The notes under the pieces: generated by a model | Databases searched by the model: none | The model's input: the letters and a program-made list of their open reading frames with translations, nothing else | Told to the model about the DNA's origin: nothing | From: Clusia tigrina | Lineage: Eukaryota > Arthropoda > Insecta > Diptera > Clusiidae | Direction: 5' to 3' | NCBI GenBank assembly: GCA_920105625.2 | Contig: OV050030.1 | Coordinates: 211,714,325 to 211,778,324 of the forward strand | Length of the DNA stretch: 64,000 nucleotides | Position numbers and translations under genes: made by a program | Shown: piece after piece, positions 19,946 to 31,239 of the stretch | How the letters are laid out: each line of letters begins with the position of its first letter | Numbering within the stretch: position 1 is the stretch's first letter

Positions 19946-20437
19946 TGAAACGTGATAGCTCAGTGAAAAGGGATTGCATACTTTTAGGATCCCATCTGGA
20001 GAATTAGTGCCGCCTGTGAGTCAAGATGCGAACTATTCGAATAAAAGCTTATTCAAGAACCATCCGTCGGTAATATCAAAAAGAATATTCTCGACTTCTG
20101 TCGAAGTGGATAGAAGCTTCTAGAAAATACGAGAATAGCGTATAATTTTCGACTCCAACGATCGAAAACTATAAAAGCGACAAGACTTTTCAAAGTCGAA
20201 GACAGTAGATCAGAGACCGTAAAAGTGTGTACATCTAGCATTATAATCAAAGCAGCAGTATTTGTAATTGTGCAAAGTGATGAAGTTCAGTATTAAATAA
20301 AGTGATGAAATTACTTATTAAATAACATACATACATACACAATCCAGTGGTACGAGTCGAGGTACAGAGAGTTAGAGAAATTGTCAGGAGGGCAATTTTG
20401 TAACAGAGTAAATTGTCAAGAGGGCAATTTCGTAACA
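19946..20437 (+). repeat. 3' LTR of pol-deleted gypsy, shortened
   Basis: 492 bp, TG...CA. Compared with the 5' LTR it lacks about 95 bp in the region before ACACAATCCAGTGG, where a short CATACATACATAC run occurs instead. It has further base changes. The divergence suggests an older insertion than the copy at 51784. Confidence 0.8.
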
Positions 20438-20500
20438 ATATGTTTTTATTGATTAGAATCATTTTTACTTGAACTGTTAACGGGTTCAAAAGCAATAAAT

Positions 20501-21265
20501 ATGACTGTAATGTATAAAAACACAGCTGGTTGTAATCAATCTCTAAAAGGAAAAGGCTTAGTAAATAACTTGATCAATTCTCTGCCAATGTTCAAAACGT
20601 TGAAGGCAAAGCCTGAACTGGATGAGCTTGGCAAAACTGTCAACAAAATAAGGAAGACCGCCAAAGGAGAACTGCTAATGGAGCTCAAAGGCGGGTCAGG
20701 AGAGCGGGCTAGCAAACTTAAGGAAATAGCTGAGCAGATCCTCCAGAGCTCAGCACATATTAGAGCTCTTTGCCAGGAAAGAACAATCGAGTGCCGGGAC
20801 CTGGATGAAGTCACCACACCGGAAGAAATATGTAGTGCCATAAGAGAACAATTTCCCGAAACTGCAGGCATAGGAAAAATCGCAATTAAGCCTATGCGAC
20901 GCACACGGGACGGCACGCAGACAGCGCTAATTATCCTTCCATATAAACTAACATACTAGCGGAAGCCGGTGCACATGCGTGTAGGTTGGGTAAGATGTAG
21001 GCTCCGTGAGTACATAACTCCAACCAGATGCTTCCGATGCCTCGAATACGGTCACAGAGCTAGACACTGTAAGAGCAAAGAGGACCGCTCAGGTGCTTGC
21101 CTAAAGTGTATAAATAAAGGACATTTACCTAAAATGTGCGAGGCCAAACCTAAATGCGCAATATGTGAGCCAGGATGCAAAGGTGGAAACGACCATTCCA
21201 CGGGAAGCTTACAAACAAGAGTTGAAAGTATTGACAAAATGGGATGGTTAGGTGTATCCAAATAA
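20501..21265 (+). pseudogene. R1-like ORF1 (Gag) with zinc knuckles
   Basis: Two frames (20501-20959 and 20969-21265) make up the C-terminal two thirds of ORF1. The first has an amphipathic, Lys-rich start and the block TIECRDLDEVTTPEEICSAI, which has a close counterpart in the second element (IQCRDLDEITTPTEICDAF). The second has CFRCLEYGHRARHC, CLKCINKGHLPKMC and a third Cys cluster (CAICEPGCKGG), as usual for R1-type ORF1 RNA-binding proteins. A stop at 20957 splits the gene and the N-terminal third is missing. Confidence 0.75.
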
Positions 21266-21268
21266 TCC

Positions 21269-21757
21269 TTGCTGAAGCAGACTGTAATAGAACACAAAGT
21301 GGACATTGCATTAATTAGCAGGCAATACAAAACACCTATGTATGATTCTAATTCGGCAGAAGATACAAAAAAGCGAGCAGCCATCTGGGTCTGTGGCACC
21401 ATTCCCTTCGAACGTGAAGCCAACCGGCAACAGGGAGGGTGTGTATATGCCAAAATAAAGGGGGTCCACTTTTATAGCTGCTACGCCCCACCAAGTGCAC
21501 GCCTCGAAGAAATGGAGGAAATGCCGGACCGCTTGGTTAGAGATGCTCGAGGGAAGAGCCCCATAATAATTGCGGGTGATTTCAATCCATGGGCAGTTGA
21601 GTGGGGCAGCATTAGAACGAATCGCAGGGGTACCGCATTATTGGAAGCCTTTGCTAGCCTCGATATAGTTAACTTAAATCGTGGTACAACACACACGTTT
21701 AATAACGGCAGATCGAGGCCAATAATAGATGTCACCTTTGCAAGCAGAGCGATCTAG
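21269..21757 (+). pseudogene. R1-like ORF2 endonuclease
   Basis: The 162-codon frame encodes most of an APE-type endonuclease: VDIALISRQYK, FYSCYAPPSA, IIIAGDFNPWAVEWGS (catalytic Asp and Asn), TNRRGTALLEAF and RPIIDVTFAS. In R1-type elements this enzyme cuts a specific site. The C-terminal SDH motif is in another frame just after 21780 (HSDHQALIFEI). The ORF2 start codon is not clear, because a stop lies just upstream of 21269. Confidence 0.75.
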
Positions 21758-22180
21758 AGACAGATAAAGTGGGAAGTATCATCTGTATATACGCATAGTG
21801 ACCACCAAGCACTAATATTTGAAATACTGTCACCAAAACGATTTCAAATGCGTAAGACAGATCGAAAGATATAAGAAAAAGGCTGGAAGACAAAACAGAT
21901 GGACTCCGAAATGTTGGAGTACATGCGTGACAACATGGAAGAAACACAAGACAGCGCAGAACTGAGGACCAGGCGACTTATGGACCACCTTATTAATGCA
22001 TGCGATGCCGGCATGCCTAGAAAAGGAAGAGGAAATGGGAGAACACTAATGTATTGGTGGAATGAAAACAATGCCTCTCTGCGTTAAGAATGCCACAGAT
22101 GTCGCAGACGTTACCAAAGGGCTAGGGGTTCTGAAAACTACGAACAGACCCAAGCAGAGTTTAAGGAAAAAAGGAAGTAA

Positions 22181-23330
22181 TTGTGCAAGGCAATAATAAA
22201 GAGTAAGAGTGAGGCTTTCACCACCCTCAGAGAAGAAGTACAAAATAATCCCTGGGGCAGCGCGTACAGAATTGAGTTGAAGAAACTCCATAACAATTCT
22301 AACACACCTATCTGTGCGAGAACAATGGCTAAGATCGTTACAGGTCTATTCCCACAGAATGCCGAGCTAAGGCCTGAATGGGAAGTAAGCCACGCAGAAG
22401 ATCCGATCCCGCCGGTCACAACAAAAGAGGTTCTAGGAGCGGCAGATAAAATTAAAAGCAACAGGGCCCAAGGTCTGGATGGGATACCAAATATGGTTAT
22501 TAAAACTGCCATAAAAAGAAATTCAAACATATTCAGTAATCTCTACACGGAGTATCTGAGGGAAAGACCATTCCCCCAAAGATGGAAGGGCCAGCGACTG
22601 GTACGCCTACCAAAAGGCGATAGACCAACCCCTGTGCATGCTGGACGCAGCAGGAAAGGTCTGGAAAGAATAATCTGCAACAGACTTGAATGCTATACTG
22701 AAGGAACCCAGGGTTTGTCCAAACGGCAATATGGATTCAGGAAGAAGTGATCCACTGTGGATGCAATTGCATCTGAATGCGAACATAGCGCGGAAAGCCA
22801 TGGTTGGAAAAAGGTGGATGGAAGGCGACAAAAAATATTGCGCGGTAGTCACTTTAGATGTTAAAAATGATTTTAACTCTGCCAATTGGTTTCGGATCCT
22901 AAGTGCTCTACGCACCTTGCATATCCCTGGATACCTACTAAGGGTCAGAGAAAACTATTTCAAGGATAGAGTATTGTTATACGATACAGACGAAGGTCCA
23001 AAAGAGCACAACATCACAGGAGGAGTTCCACAAGGATCGGTGCTAGGGGCACTTCTCTGGAACGCCTTGTAGGCTGTTATTCTGGAAATTGAGCGACCAA
23101 AAGGGGTCGATATTATAGGGTATGCGGACGTCATAGCCATAGTAGTAGTAGCCAAGAAACTTGTGGACGTGGCAGCCAAATGTAATGAAACTATCGAAAG
23201 AGCGAAGATGTGGTTGCAGATGGCTGGATTACAACTAACCGAACACAACACGGAAGCAGTACTAATGAGTAGCCGCAAAAAGATTGTGAGTCTAGAAATA
23301 AGGGTAGGAGGACATATGATCACGTCACGA
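22181..23330 (+). pseudogene. R1-like ORF2 reverse transcriptase
   Basis: Two main frames. 22181-22750 has the thumb-side start and RAQGLDGIPNMVIKTA, then a palm gap and KRQYGFRKK. 22686-23072 has VVTLDVKNDFNSANW (catalytic Asp) and ITGGVPQGSVLGALLWN. After a stop the next part reads DIIGYADVIAIVV: the expected YADD is YADV, so one catalytic Asp is lost. The conserved LLPKG-type block (LVRLPKGDRP) is retained at about 22600. The enzyme is inactive. Confidence 0.75.
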
Positions 23331-24180
23331 TCAGAGTAGGAGCAGCCTTGGCAGGGTTAATGCCAAACACTGGAGGACCAAGGCAGCAAGTAGCCAGCGT
23401 TAATTCCTCCATTTAAATGTACGCAGCACCCATATGGGCTCCAGCAAGAAGCTGCAAACCGTATATGAGAGGTGTCACAACGGCGTACAGGCTAAGAACA
23501 ATGAGAGTGTGCTGTGCATTTAGGACCATATCCAGTGATGCAGTCAGCGTCATCGGTGGACGGATGCCAAAACATCTCGCCGTAAAAGAGGCCGTGGCCA
23601 TTCGAAACTTGAATAGCCAAGACAAAATGGATCCAGCCAAAACTGAGTTAATCAGAAAGAGCTCACAAAATGAATGGCCGGAAAGATGGGATATATCCAC
23701 CAACGGACGGTGGACCCATGAGCTGGATCCCCCGAAGACACGGTGAAGTTAACTACCACCTAACTCAATTCCTATCGGGACACGGATGCTTTCGAAAGTA
23801 TCTGCACAAGTACAGACATGTGGAGGACCCATACTGCCTGTACTGTGTTGGCAGCTAGGAGAATGCAGAACATGTGTTGATGGAATGCAGCAGATTTTCT
23901 GGTGCAAAACGCCTGCTTGAGAGTTATATAAGAAAGAAAGTAACCCGAGCTTGTGTTCTTCGGTACATGCTTTGCTCACAGGAGGCCTGGGATACTGCAG
24001 CGGATATACTGGTCGGTATCATGAAACAAGTAAGATACGACGAGCAAAGAGCTAGAGGTTTAGCGAACTAAAGCCGTTAGAATGACCAAGATACGAGAGT
24101 GAGGAAAAACTCTCAGCCAGTCCCGTGAAGGAATACCTTACCTGAATGTACCACCAAACGTGGCTTTAGTTGGGTTAGAG
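23331..24180 (+). pseudogene. R1-like ORF2 C-terminus and 3' UTR
   Basis: Frames at 23417-23746 and 23670-24071 carry the region after RT (MYAAPIWAPARSCKPYMRGV, YRLRTMRVCCAFRTIS) and the Cys/His end (YCLYCVGS, then ENAEHVLMECSRF). A stop between GS and EN and a frame change near 23740 break it. Noncoding 3' sequence follows to about 24180. Confidence 0.7.
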
Positions 24181-24740
24181 TCCTAGACATCCACCTAAAG
24201 TAACTCTGAGTAGACTTGAAATTTTTCGCTCCGCGAATATCTTGTAAAAGAGGAAAGTTTGCGCTGTAAATACATTTTAATTAGTGTTAAGTATCCTGAA
24301 AAGGGTATCACCCCGTATAGTGAATGGTGCGACTTGGATTGTTTGACGCGATCGACTTAAAATTGCTTAATTCGGGTGCTTCTATCGGTGATTTGCGGCA
24401 GTCTTAACTCTGGACCGGTTTATCCGTTTTGCTGAGCGCGAACTCACAAGTGGTTTATCCAAAATAAATTTAGAGAGCGTAGGAGGTTGTGTATGTGTTC
24501 AGCTGAGTTCTCAATAGAATAAAAAAACAGTGTTGCCAATACGACTGGACATCAGATAAGTATTGTTTTTAGTGTACTTTTTATTTCCCCCTTTTGGCTT
24601 TATTTTTCCCCCTTTGGTTAATTTTTTCCCCAAAGGGATTAATTAATTAATATACAATAAAAAATAAAAAAGGAAAAAAAAGAGAAAAGGAAAAGTGGAT
24701 AGGGATAATAATGTAAATCGCCCAGCGATCGCCCCCCGGG
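24181..24740 (+). other. spacer and likely 5' UTR of second R1-like element
   Basis: No gene is seen. The right half has pyrimidine-rich runs (CCCCCTTTTGG, CCCCCTTTGG) followed by AT-rich sequence and the start of ORF1 of the next element. It is probably that element's 5' UTR. The boundary with the first R1-like element lies somewhere around 24180-24230. Confidence 0.4.
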
Positions 24741-26145
24741 GTGCGCACAGCGACTGCGTGCATTAGTGCACCGGTCGTAGTGCGGGGATTAGAATATGAT
24801 GAGAATTGTGGAATCGATAGCGAGGTAGTTTCGACTCCAACATCGATCAACACACAATTTTTGGTAACACCAACTGTTAACCCCGAGAGAGAGAATGCTG
24901 AAATGAAGGGCATTGTGAGTGCGGATACTCTCATGATAATGGGAAAAAAAATCGAAGAGCTGACCGGCATGATGGATAGCCAGCGTAATAAAAACAAGGC
25001 GATGAGATCCCTTCTCGCGGATATCAGTAGACTGCACCAATCAGCAACAAGAGAGGAGATCCGCAAAAAAGCAGGCGAAGCCACAGCGAAGGCAACGCAA
25101 ACGTCACCGTGGATCAGCAGAGTGCAGACCAAGAGAACGAGGACAGCATCGCAAGCGGACGGCATGGTGGAGGTATCTCCACTTCCAACAAAAAAACGCA
25201 CTCGTGTTGAGTCTCCGAACCCACAGCGACAACAGCTGCAGCAACAGAACGATAGAGCGCCACCAAACAGGTCGGAGCAAGCCACTAAGACCGATTGGCA
25301 GCTAGTGCAAAGAAAGACAACAATCAAGAGGGATATCGGAGCCAAGGAGCCCACAAAAGCTACAAAAAAAGTAGTCAAGGAGATCCGCCCGAGGCCCGAT
25401 GCTCTCATTATTGCAAAAACCGGAGAGGCATCGTATGCAGAAATCTTGCGGAAGGTAAAGACACGCACAACACTTAAAGCTCTTGGCGAGGACGTCAAAA
25501 CCATTCGTAGAACGGCAAAAGGACTGAAGAACGCAAGACAACGACTTACCAAGCTGCGATCGCAGAGGTGCAGAAGGAGGCGGCAACGGTGGCAGCGAAG
25601 ACCCATATGCTTACCATCCAGTGCAGAGACCTCGATGAGATTACCACCCCAACGGAGATTTGCGATGCATTTCACGACCAATGCGGCATCATGCGACCAG
25701 ACGATTGCGCCGTACGAAGTATGCGAAACGGATATAACGGCACTCAAACAGCCTATATCAGCCTGCCAGTGGACGATGCAAAAAAGGTCCTGAAGGCCCA
25801 GCGGGTGCGCATTGGGTGGGTTTCCTGCAGGGTCCGAGAATCGGTGACACTCAAGCACTGCTACAAATGTTGGGGCTACGGACACGTGGCGCAACAATGC
25901 AAGGAAGAGGTAGATAGAACCGATCTGTGTATAGGAAATGCGGCGGAAACGGCCACAAAGCAGTGACGTGCACCCACAAGCAAAAATGTGCACTATGTAA
26001 GATGGATCATGCGGCGGGTAGTTATAAGTGCCCAGTACACCAGCAGGCGAAAATAGCGGTTTATGAAAATAGAGCAGCTAAATCTAAACCACTGCGCGGC
26101 AGCCCAAGACCTACTGCACCACACGGTCAACGAGCAGAATTTTAA
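24741..26145 (+). pseudogene. R1-like ORF1 (Gag), two or more frames
   Basis: The first frame begins at 24741 and is coding-like to about 25570. It is Lys/Arg/Gln-rich with RTKRTRTASQ and SYAEILRKVK. A frameshift near 25570 moves to the frame 25568-25966 with IQCRDLDEITTPTEICDAF and the first knuckle CYKCWGYGHVAQQC. A second frameshift leads to 25927-26145 with CGGNGHKAVTC and CALCKMDHAAGSYKC. ORF1 would bind element RNA. The long minus-strand frame opposite (24647-25993) is an antisense shadow. The last codons overlap the ORF2 start at 26063. Confidence 0.75.
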
Positions 26146-26214
26146 TGTAGCCCTACTGTGCGAACAATATAAAAATATAGATGGGCACGAGTGGGTGACG
26201 GATGCCAGTAGTAA
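26063..26214 (+). pseudogene. R1-like ORF2 endonuclease, 5' part
   Basis: ATG at 26063 begins MKIEQLNLNHCAAAQDLL, the typical start of R1 ORF2, and includes NFNVALLCEQYK. It overlaps the end of ORF1, as is common in this clade. The MITE at 26215-26715 interrupts it. The coding trace resumes at 26719 with KAAIWVLNG. Confidence 0.8.
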
Positions 26215-26718
26215 CCCTAGGTCTCCACGGGCAATTTTTGATGGCATAACAACTATCAAATTCGATTGCAAAGGTTGGCAATATTTTAATGGTGGGCATT
26301 GCGATGTTATGCCATCGTCATTTTGAAAATGTCGTCAAGCAATCTAGTTTGCTGTGCCCGCGCTTGAAAAATTTTTTGATTTATATGATGAAGAAGAAAA
26401 AGAAGGAAACCGAAAATTTGGGTGAATCCTTTTTTACAAAGAATGCAAATGCACCGTCTAAATACATTTTACCGCTTAAGTTAATTCAATAGACGCGGTA
26501 AAACTGAAATGTTCGACGATGCATCAAGAAAAAATTAAAAATGACTGTCAAACAAACAAAATGACAACTGATTGCAACACAGCACGTTGGCAATTTATGG
26601 CATGAAATATTTTAAGACATAAATTGCCAACTTGTAGCAATTTGCAGTCTCCATTGGCAATTTGCTTGAAATTGCCAATGGCATGCCATCAAAAATTGCC
26701 CATGGAGACGTAGGGTAA
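26212..26718. mobile_element. Harbinger-like MITE in R1 ORF2
   Basis: The element is 501 bp (26215-26715), flanked by TAA on both sides (26212-26214, 26716-26718). Its terminal inverted repeats are about 31 bp with two or three mismatches: both ends read CCCTA(G/C)GTCTCCA and share GGGCAATTTTTGATGGCAT. A 3-bp TAA duplication suits the PIF/Harbinger superfamily. A short internal stretch (FFDLYDEEEKEGNRKFG, about 26368-26418) could be a transposase N-terminal remnant. There is no full transposase, so it would depend on enzymes from elsewhere. Confidence 0.75.
26587..26683. repeat. palindromes inside the MITE
   Basis: Two hairpins near the MITE's right end use the same word. One pairs TTGGCAATTTATG with CATAAATTGCCAA (about 26588-26632). 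The other pairs CCATTGGCAATTT with AAATTGCCAATGG (about 26652-26682). The TIR also contains GGCAATTTTT, so the motif occurs many times in 501 bp. Confidence 0.65.
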
Positions 26719-27324
26719 AGCAGCCATCTGGGTCCTGAACGGTAGGTGCTTTCAACAAAGAATGGCTGCTACAGAACACGGCTACACCTGGATCAAATTC
26801 GATGGTCTGTACCTTTTTTCCTGTTATGCCCCGCCAAGCATGAGTATAAACGAATTCTGCTGGAGTGCCTGGCGCCCATGGACCTCGTCATTCTCAGTCA
26901 GGTCGGTCAGCACACTTTTGACTCAGGCAAGGGTAGGTCTGTCATAGACCTGACCTTCGCGAACAGCACTGCTGAGCGCATCGCGCGATGGTCTATTAGT
27001 AACATATATACGCAAAGTGACCACGTGGCCATTGTTATTGAGATGGATAACGCGGCACAAAGGCGAACAAAACAGATGCGCAATGCGCACACAAAAGGCC
27101 GGAAAGTGCGGGCTTTTGATGCAGAGGTCTTTGATCTAGTTTGGAAAGCAGAACAAATCAGCATGGGTACTGCCACGACCATAACGGATAGCATCAATAA
27201 CGGACTCAGCAAAGCCTGCGACGCAACGATGCCAAGGGTGTTAAATCGGCACGTTCGAAAACCAGTTTATTGGTGGAATGAGGAGATCGTAGCCGCCGGG
27301 GAGGAGTGTATTCAAGCCCGCTGA
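26719..27324 (+). pseudogene. R1-like ORF2 endonuclease, core deleted
   Basis: After the MITE the trace runs KAAIWVLNG and FSCYAPPS, then skips to LECLAPMDLVILSQVG and SVIDLTFANS, followed by YTQSDHVAIVIEM (the SDH motif). The block that should carry GDFN and the NRRG region is missing between about 26850 and 26865, so the catalytic core is lost. The frame continues into the linker (KPVYWWNEEI, a YWW motif shared with the first element at about 22055). Confidence 0.75.
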
Positions 27325-28479
27325 ACGACTCAGAAGGCTTGAAAACGCCCGTCATGGGATACACTACGAGCGGAATACAAAAAATACCGAAAAGCATTGA
27401 TAGTGGCCATCCGCATCAGTAAGAATGAGTGCTATAGGTCTCTGTCTGAGAATGCTGATGTGGATCCATGGGGAAAAGCCTAAACGTGTTCATGAGTAAG
27501 CTAAAAGGGGGCAGGTCAACGCAACCAACTGACGCCGCCCTGATGAGAACTATTGTAGCTACACTCTTCCCACAGTAGACGGATAGAATGCCCAATTATA
27601 GCAAGGTTCCAATTACCGACATCCCAGCTGTTGCCAGTAGCGATGTAATCATGTTCCTGAGGAGAATCGTTCACAACAAAGGTCCCGGTCTAGATGGCAA
27701 CCCAAATGTGGCACTAAAAGCGGCAATAGAGGCGAGGCCAGAGGTGAGGCAAAGGCTTTTGCTTTGATGTACAATGCATGCATAAAGGAAGGGATATTCC
27801 CAGATAGATGGAAACAGCAACGACTGATACTACTGCTCAAGACGGGAAAGCAACCAGACCAACCCTCAGCATATCGACCACGGTGCATGCTAGGCACGAT
27901 AGGCAAAATTTTGGAGCGGATTATCTGCGAACGACTCAAGGAGGCGGTAGAAAAACATGGTGGACTTTAAGACTGTCAATATGGTTTCCGAAGGGACGTT
28001 CGACAGTAGATACCATTCAGGCCGTAATGGACATAGCCCGTGAAGCAACAAGTGGCAAGCGATGGCGAGGAGGTACAAAGAAGTATTGCGCGGTGGACAC
28101 GCTGGACACAAAAAATGCGTTCAACTCAGCAAGCTGGCCTCTAATTATGGAAGCACTACGGAGTTTCTGCGTTTCGGTGTACTTACAACGGTTGATATCC
28201 AGCTATTTCCAGAACAGAGTGCTGTTATACGTCACTGATGAGGGCGTTCGTCGCTCTGCAGTCACGGGTGGCGTCCCACAAGGATCTGTACTCGGCCCTA
28301 TGCTGTGGAACATCATGTATGATGGCATACTCCGCATGGACCTACCAATGGATGTAACTCTCATCGGCTATGCAGACGACATTGCGATGGTGGTGAAAGC
28401 AGTCTGCGAAAAGACCAAGAGATTAAACGGAGCACTTACACACATGATGTCGAATATTGGAGGCCCACGCTCAAGTTAA
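27325..28479 (+). pseudogene. R1-like ORF2 reverse transcriptase
   Basis: The RT is spread over frames at 27640-27970 and 27808-28479. Recognisable blocks are KGPGLDGNPNVALKAA, LLLKTGKQP, STVDTIQAVMDIARE, VDTLDTKNAFNSASW (catalytic Asp), VTGGVPQGSVLGPMLWN and GYADDIAMVV (intact YADD, about 28368-28379). Unlike the first R1-like copy, both catalytic Asp residues are present, but frame changes near 27760 and 27960 break the gene. Confidence 0.8.
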
Positions 28480-29272
28480 CGGAGACTGGTATCTATCTGC
28501 TATCATCATTTTATATGCCGCGCCAATCTGGGTGGAAGCCCCTAAGGTGAAAGCCTTGATTAAATGCATCCAGTCAGGAAATAGGCTGAGTGCACTACGC
28601 GTGGCTAGCGCATTTCGCAGTGTATCGGACGTAGCAATAGGGATAATAAGCAGCAAACCACCCATTGACTTGCTGGCGAAGGTGGTACACCGGCTCTACA
28701 AGCAGAGGGCGCAACCCACAAACATCGACAAAGCAGCGGAAAGAAGAAACACCATTGCGGAGTGGCAACAGAGGTGGGAGCAATCCGAAAAGGGTCGATG
28801 GACCTTCAAGCTGATCCCTCACATCACACCATGGGTAACAAGGACGCACGGGGAACTAAACTACTATGTCACACACTTGCTAACTGGTCACGGCTGCATT
28901 AAGCAGTACCACCATGAGAGAAAGTATGAGGAAGACCCGTACTGTCCGGACTTCCCAGGGGTGCACGAGAACGCACAGCACGTGTTTTTCGACTGCCCAC
29001 ACTTCAAAGGCACCCGGGATGAACTGAGTGCTGTCCTCGATTATCCACCAACAATGAACAAGCTCTGTGAGCACATGTGCAATACGCTCGTCAAGTGGGA
29101 AGTAGTTTGCTCGGCAGCGGCAACCATTATGAAAGCGCTGCGAATCGCAAAACGAGCGCGTAATGCTGCACACAGCCACCAGCGTCTCTCCGATACTGAG
29201 ACACACAGGACTGACACAATGACAGACCTAATACGTGTGAGCAGTAAATGCTCTTACGGCCTCCCGACGTAA
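28457..29272 (+). pseudogene. R1-like ORF2 C-terminal region
   Basis: A 271-codon frame encodes the post-RT region. It starts after a junction with the RT frame in which the usual link is shortened: LNGALTHMMSNIGGP jumps to WYLSAIIILYAAPIWV. It contains LSALRVASAFRSVSD and the Cys/His end DPYCPDFPGVHENAQHVFFDC, where one Cys of the usual C-x2-C pair is changed to Phe. The stop at 29270 is the probable natural end of ORF2, followed by a short 3' UTR. Confidence 0.75.
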
Positions 29273-29390
29273 AACCTAATCAGTGTCTCTGGGGGGAAAC
29301 ACCGTAATGACGAGATGGGTTTTAGCCGATTTGGAGTCCCGCACTGACGGGGTTCTAACTTTAGATGTTTTCCTCCTCGTTAAATATAAA

Positions 29391-30074
29391 AATAAACAGG
29401 TCACACAGGACAATATAGTCTTGACAAGTAAATCTGAATATCATCAGCATATGTATGTACAGTAGTATTATCAAAAATTGTGAAGATATCATTAATGAAC
29501 ATGGAGAATAAAAGAGGTCCAAGGACAGAACCCTGCGGCAATCCCATAGTAATGACTCAGAAACTAGAAAAATTGTCACCTACTCAAACCCTTTGCATTC
29601 TACCTCCAAGGTAGCTACTCATAAGACCAACAGCACAGTCACTAAATAAAAAGTATGCTTTTAACTTATTACACAGCATGGAATGGTCATCCAAAACCTT
29701 CAACATAGCAGTGGTACAACTATGCCCCACTTGAAATCCAGACTGAAACGGAGACAAAAGGTGGTTATCATCAAGGTACTTGGTAATTTGCTCAATAATA
29801 AGAGACATACATGACAAAATTCATTGGTCTTAGATGCATTAGTCTTCTTAGCCATAGGAACAATTGTTGCAACCCTCCACATGCCAGGAAATCGACTAAT
29901 AGTGAAGCAGTGATTGACAGTGTGAGTAATTGGGCCAGAAATATAGGGTAATACAAGCTTAATAAATCGAAGAGGTATTCCACCTTCTCCCACAGCATTC
30001 GACTTTTTCTCCATAATGCACCTCACAACATCATCTTCATTTACTCCAGTAAATCGAAACGAACAATGGAACAT
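29391..30074 (-). pseudogene. CR1-like reverse transcriptase, C-terminus lost
   Basis: Frames on the minus strand read VGEGGIPLRFIKLVLPYISG, then LLSPFQSGFQVGHSCTTAML, then a shortened palm (the FSKAFD block is missing between LDDHS and MLCNKLK) and SYLGGRMQRV. A further piece at about 29570-29430 reads GLPQGSVLGPLLFSMF and HTYADDIQIY. Catalytic YADD is present, but the first catalytic Asp region has been deleted. The RT stops at about 29400. Confidence 0.75.
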
Positions 30075-30294
30075 TTAAGTGGGCACCAAGCTCCGGGTGA
30101 CATTACTATTAATTGAGATAATGCCAGAAAAGTGATAATTGAGGATATCATGGTCCAAAGAACAATCAGAAGCTCCCCCATTACACACTATCAGCTTCTT
30201 CAAGTTACTCCAAAGCACCCTCGTAGGTAGCGACAAATTAATTTTCTATTTCTAATAAACCCACTTAGCCTGCCTAACATTAGACACAGCCTTA

Positions 30295-30897
30295 TCACGC
30301 GCCACTTTGTACAAAATTATGGTTAATGGAATTCTTGTTCCATTTGTTATACAACCTATTACGTTTCCCAATAGCAATCTTTACACAACTAGAATACCAA
30401 GGGCAGGAGTTATTTTTAACACGAACAGTACGCAACGGCACATGCTCATGAAATACTGAGCGCATTTTATCTACAAATGTCTGTAACTTTTCATCAACTG
30501 AGCTACAGTACCAACACTCATTCCAATCAATAGTAAACAATACATTAAATAAATTGTTTAGATTGATAGAGCTGTACTCACGATTGGAAAATGTTGTCGG
30601 GGTTGGGTTATGGTTTAAATTTATGTCAGAGCAACAGAAAATAAGATCCTGGTCAGATACAAACGAAATTATATGAAAAACTAATACAGAAGCTAAGTCA
30701 GAAACAATAAAGGCATCAAGTAAGCTAGGAGTGACGTTATTCCCAAAACGGGTAGTCAAGACAGTGTTGACAATTGAGAGACCCGCAGCTGCAACATAAT
30801 CCCGCAAATTGCTGTCTATATTTTCATGAACAAGGAGATTAACATAAAATTCACCAAACAATACGTAATGATCATAATCTTTGAGCTCAGTAAACAA
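30295..30897 (-). pseudogene. CR1-like endonuclease end and linker
   Basis: The 200-codon frame begins in the endonuclease with YVLFGEFYVNLL, where the catalytic Asp of the usual GDFN block is Glu and Asn is Tyr. It continues to LLDAFIVSDL and FVSDQDLIFC (SDH changed to SDQ). The linker follows with WNECWYCSSVDEKL and NNSCPWYSSCVKIAIGKRN, matching the fragment at 25-348. Both key endonuclease motifs are altered, so the enzyme would not cut DNA. Confidence 0.7.
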
Positions 30898-31239
30898 TTC
30901 AGAGAAAAGTTACGCGAGACTATAAGAACTGCACGGATTATAGAGACAAGGTATCATAGCTGAAGTGCTATTGTCATAAACTTTAACACATAAAAACTCA
31001 ACTTCGGTACCACTGGACCTTTTTATAAGTTTTACAATTAAGTTTAGATCTGCAGTAACTTGCTACACCACTCCCTCTTTTGCCAACTCTGTCATTTCTA
31101 AACAATTCATAACCACTGATCTCTATAAGGGAGTCAGCCACCCCATCATTACATCAAGTCTCAGTTACACAAATCACAACCACGGAGGAACCTTCAAACA
31201 CGTACCTAATATAATCAAGCTTTTGTACATTCAGTTAAT

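Larger units (their letters stand above)
16928..20437 (+). mobile_element. Ty3/gypsy element, pol-deleted
   Basis: A 3.5-kb LTR element on the plus strand: LTR 16928-17514, tRNA-Leu-type primer site 17517, gag from 17554, protease to 19323, a collapsed pol, purine tract and 3' LTR 19946-20437. ATAT occurs on both outer sides (16924-16927 and 20438-20441) as a 4-bp TSD. It is a deletion derivative of the family represented intact at 51784-58088: about 2.4 kb covering RT, RNase H and most of integrase is missing near 19590. The 3' LTR is shortened to 492 bp and more diverged. Confidence 0.85.
20500..24180 (+). mobile_element. R1-like non-LTR retrotransposon, 5' truncated
   Basis: On the plus strand, ORF1 (three CCHC-type knuckles) is followed by ORF2 (endonuclease, RT, C-terminal Cys/His) and a 3' UTR with GGCTTTAGTTGGGTTAGAGTC near 24160. 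ORF1 lacks its N-terminus, which suggests 5' truncation at about 20500. The ORF arrangement and motifs match the R1 clade, and the element is related to the one at 24741-29390. It is not in a 28S rRNA site. Many stops and a changed YADD make it dead. Confidence 0.75.
24700..29390 (+). mobile_element. R1-like non-LTR retrotransposon, second copy
   Basis: A longer R1-clade element, related to the first, carrying ORF1 (24741-26060), ORF2 (26063-29272) and a 3' UTR whose GGGTTTTAGCCGATTTGGAGTC resembles the first element's end. A 501-bp MITE interrupts the endonuclease. The endonuclease also lacks its central part, and frame changes occur in ORF1 and RT. The endonuclease start (MKIEQLNLNHCAAAQDLL) is typical of R1. 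Confidence 0.75.

Noticed and set aside
24647..25993. 448-codon minus-strand open frame
   Set aside because: It lies opposite R1-like ORF1, which has clear zinc knuckles and conserved blocks. The minus frame is Ser/Leu/Phe-rich with no domain, so it is an antisense shadow.
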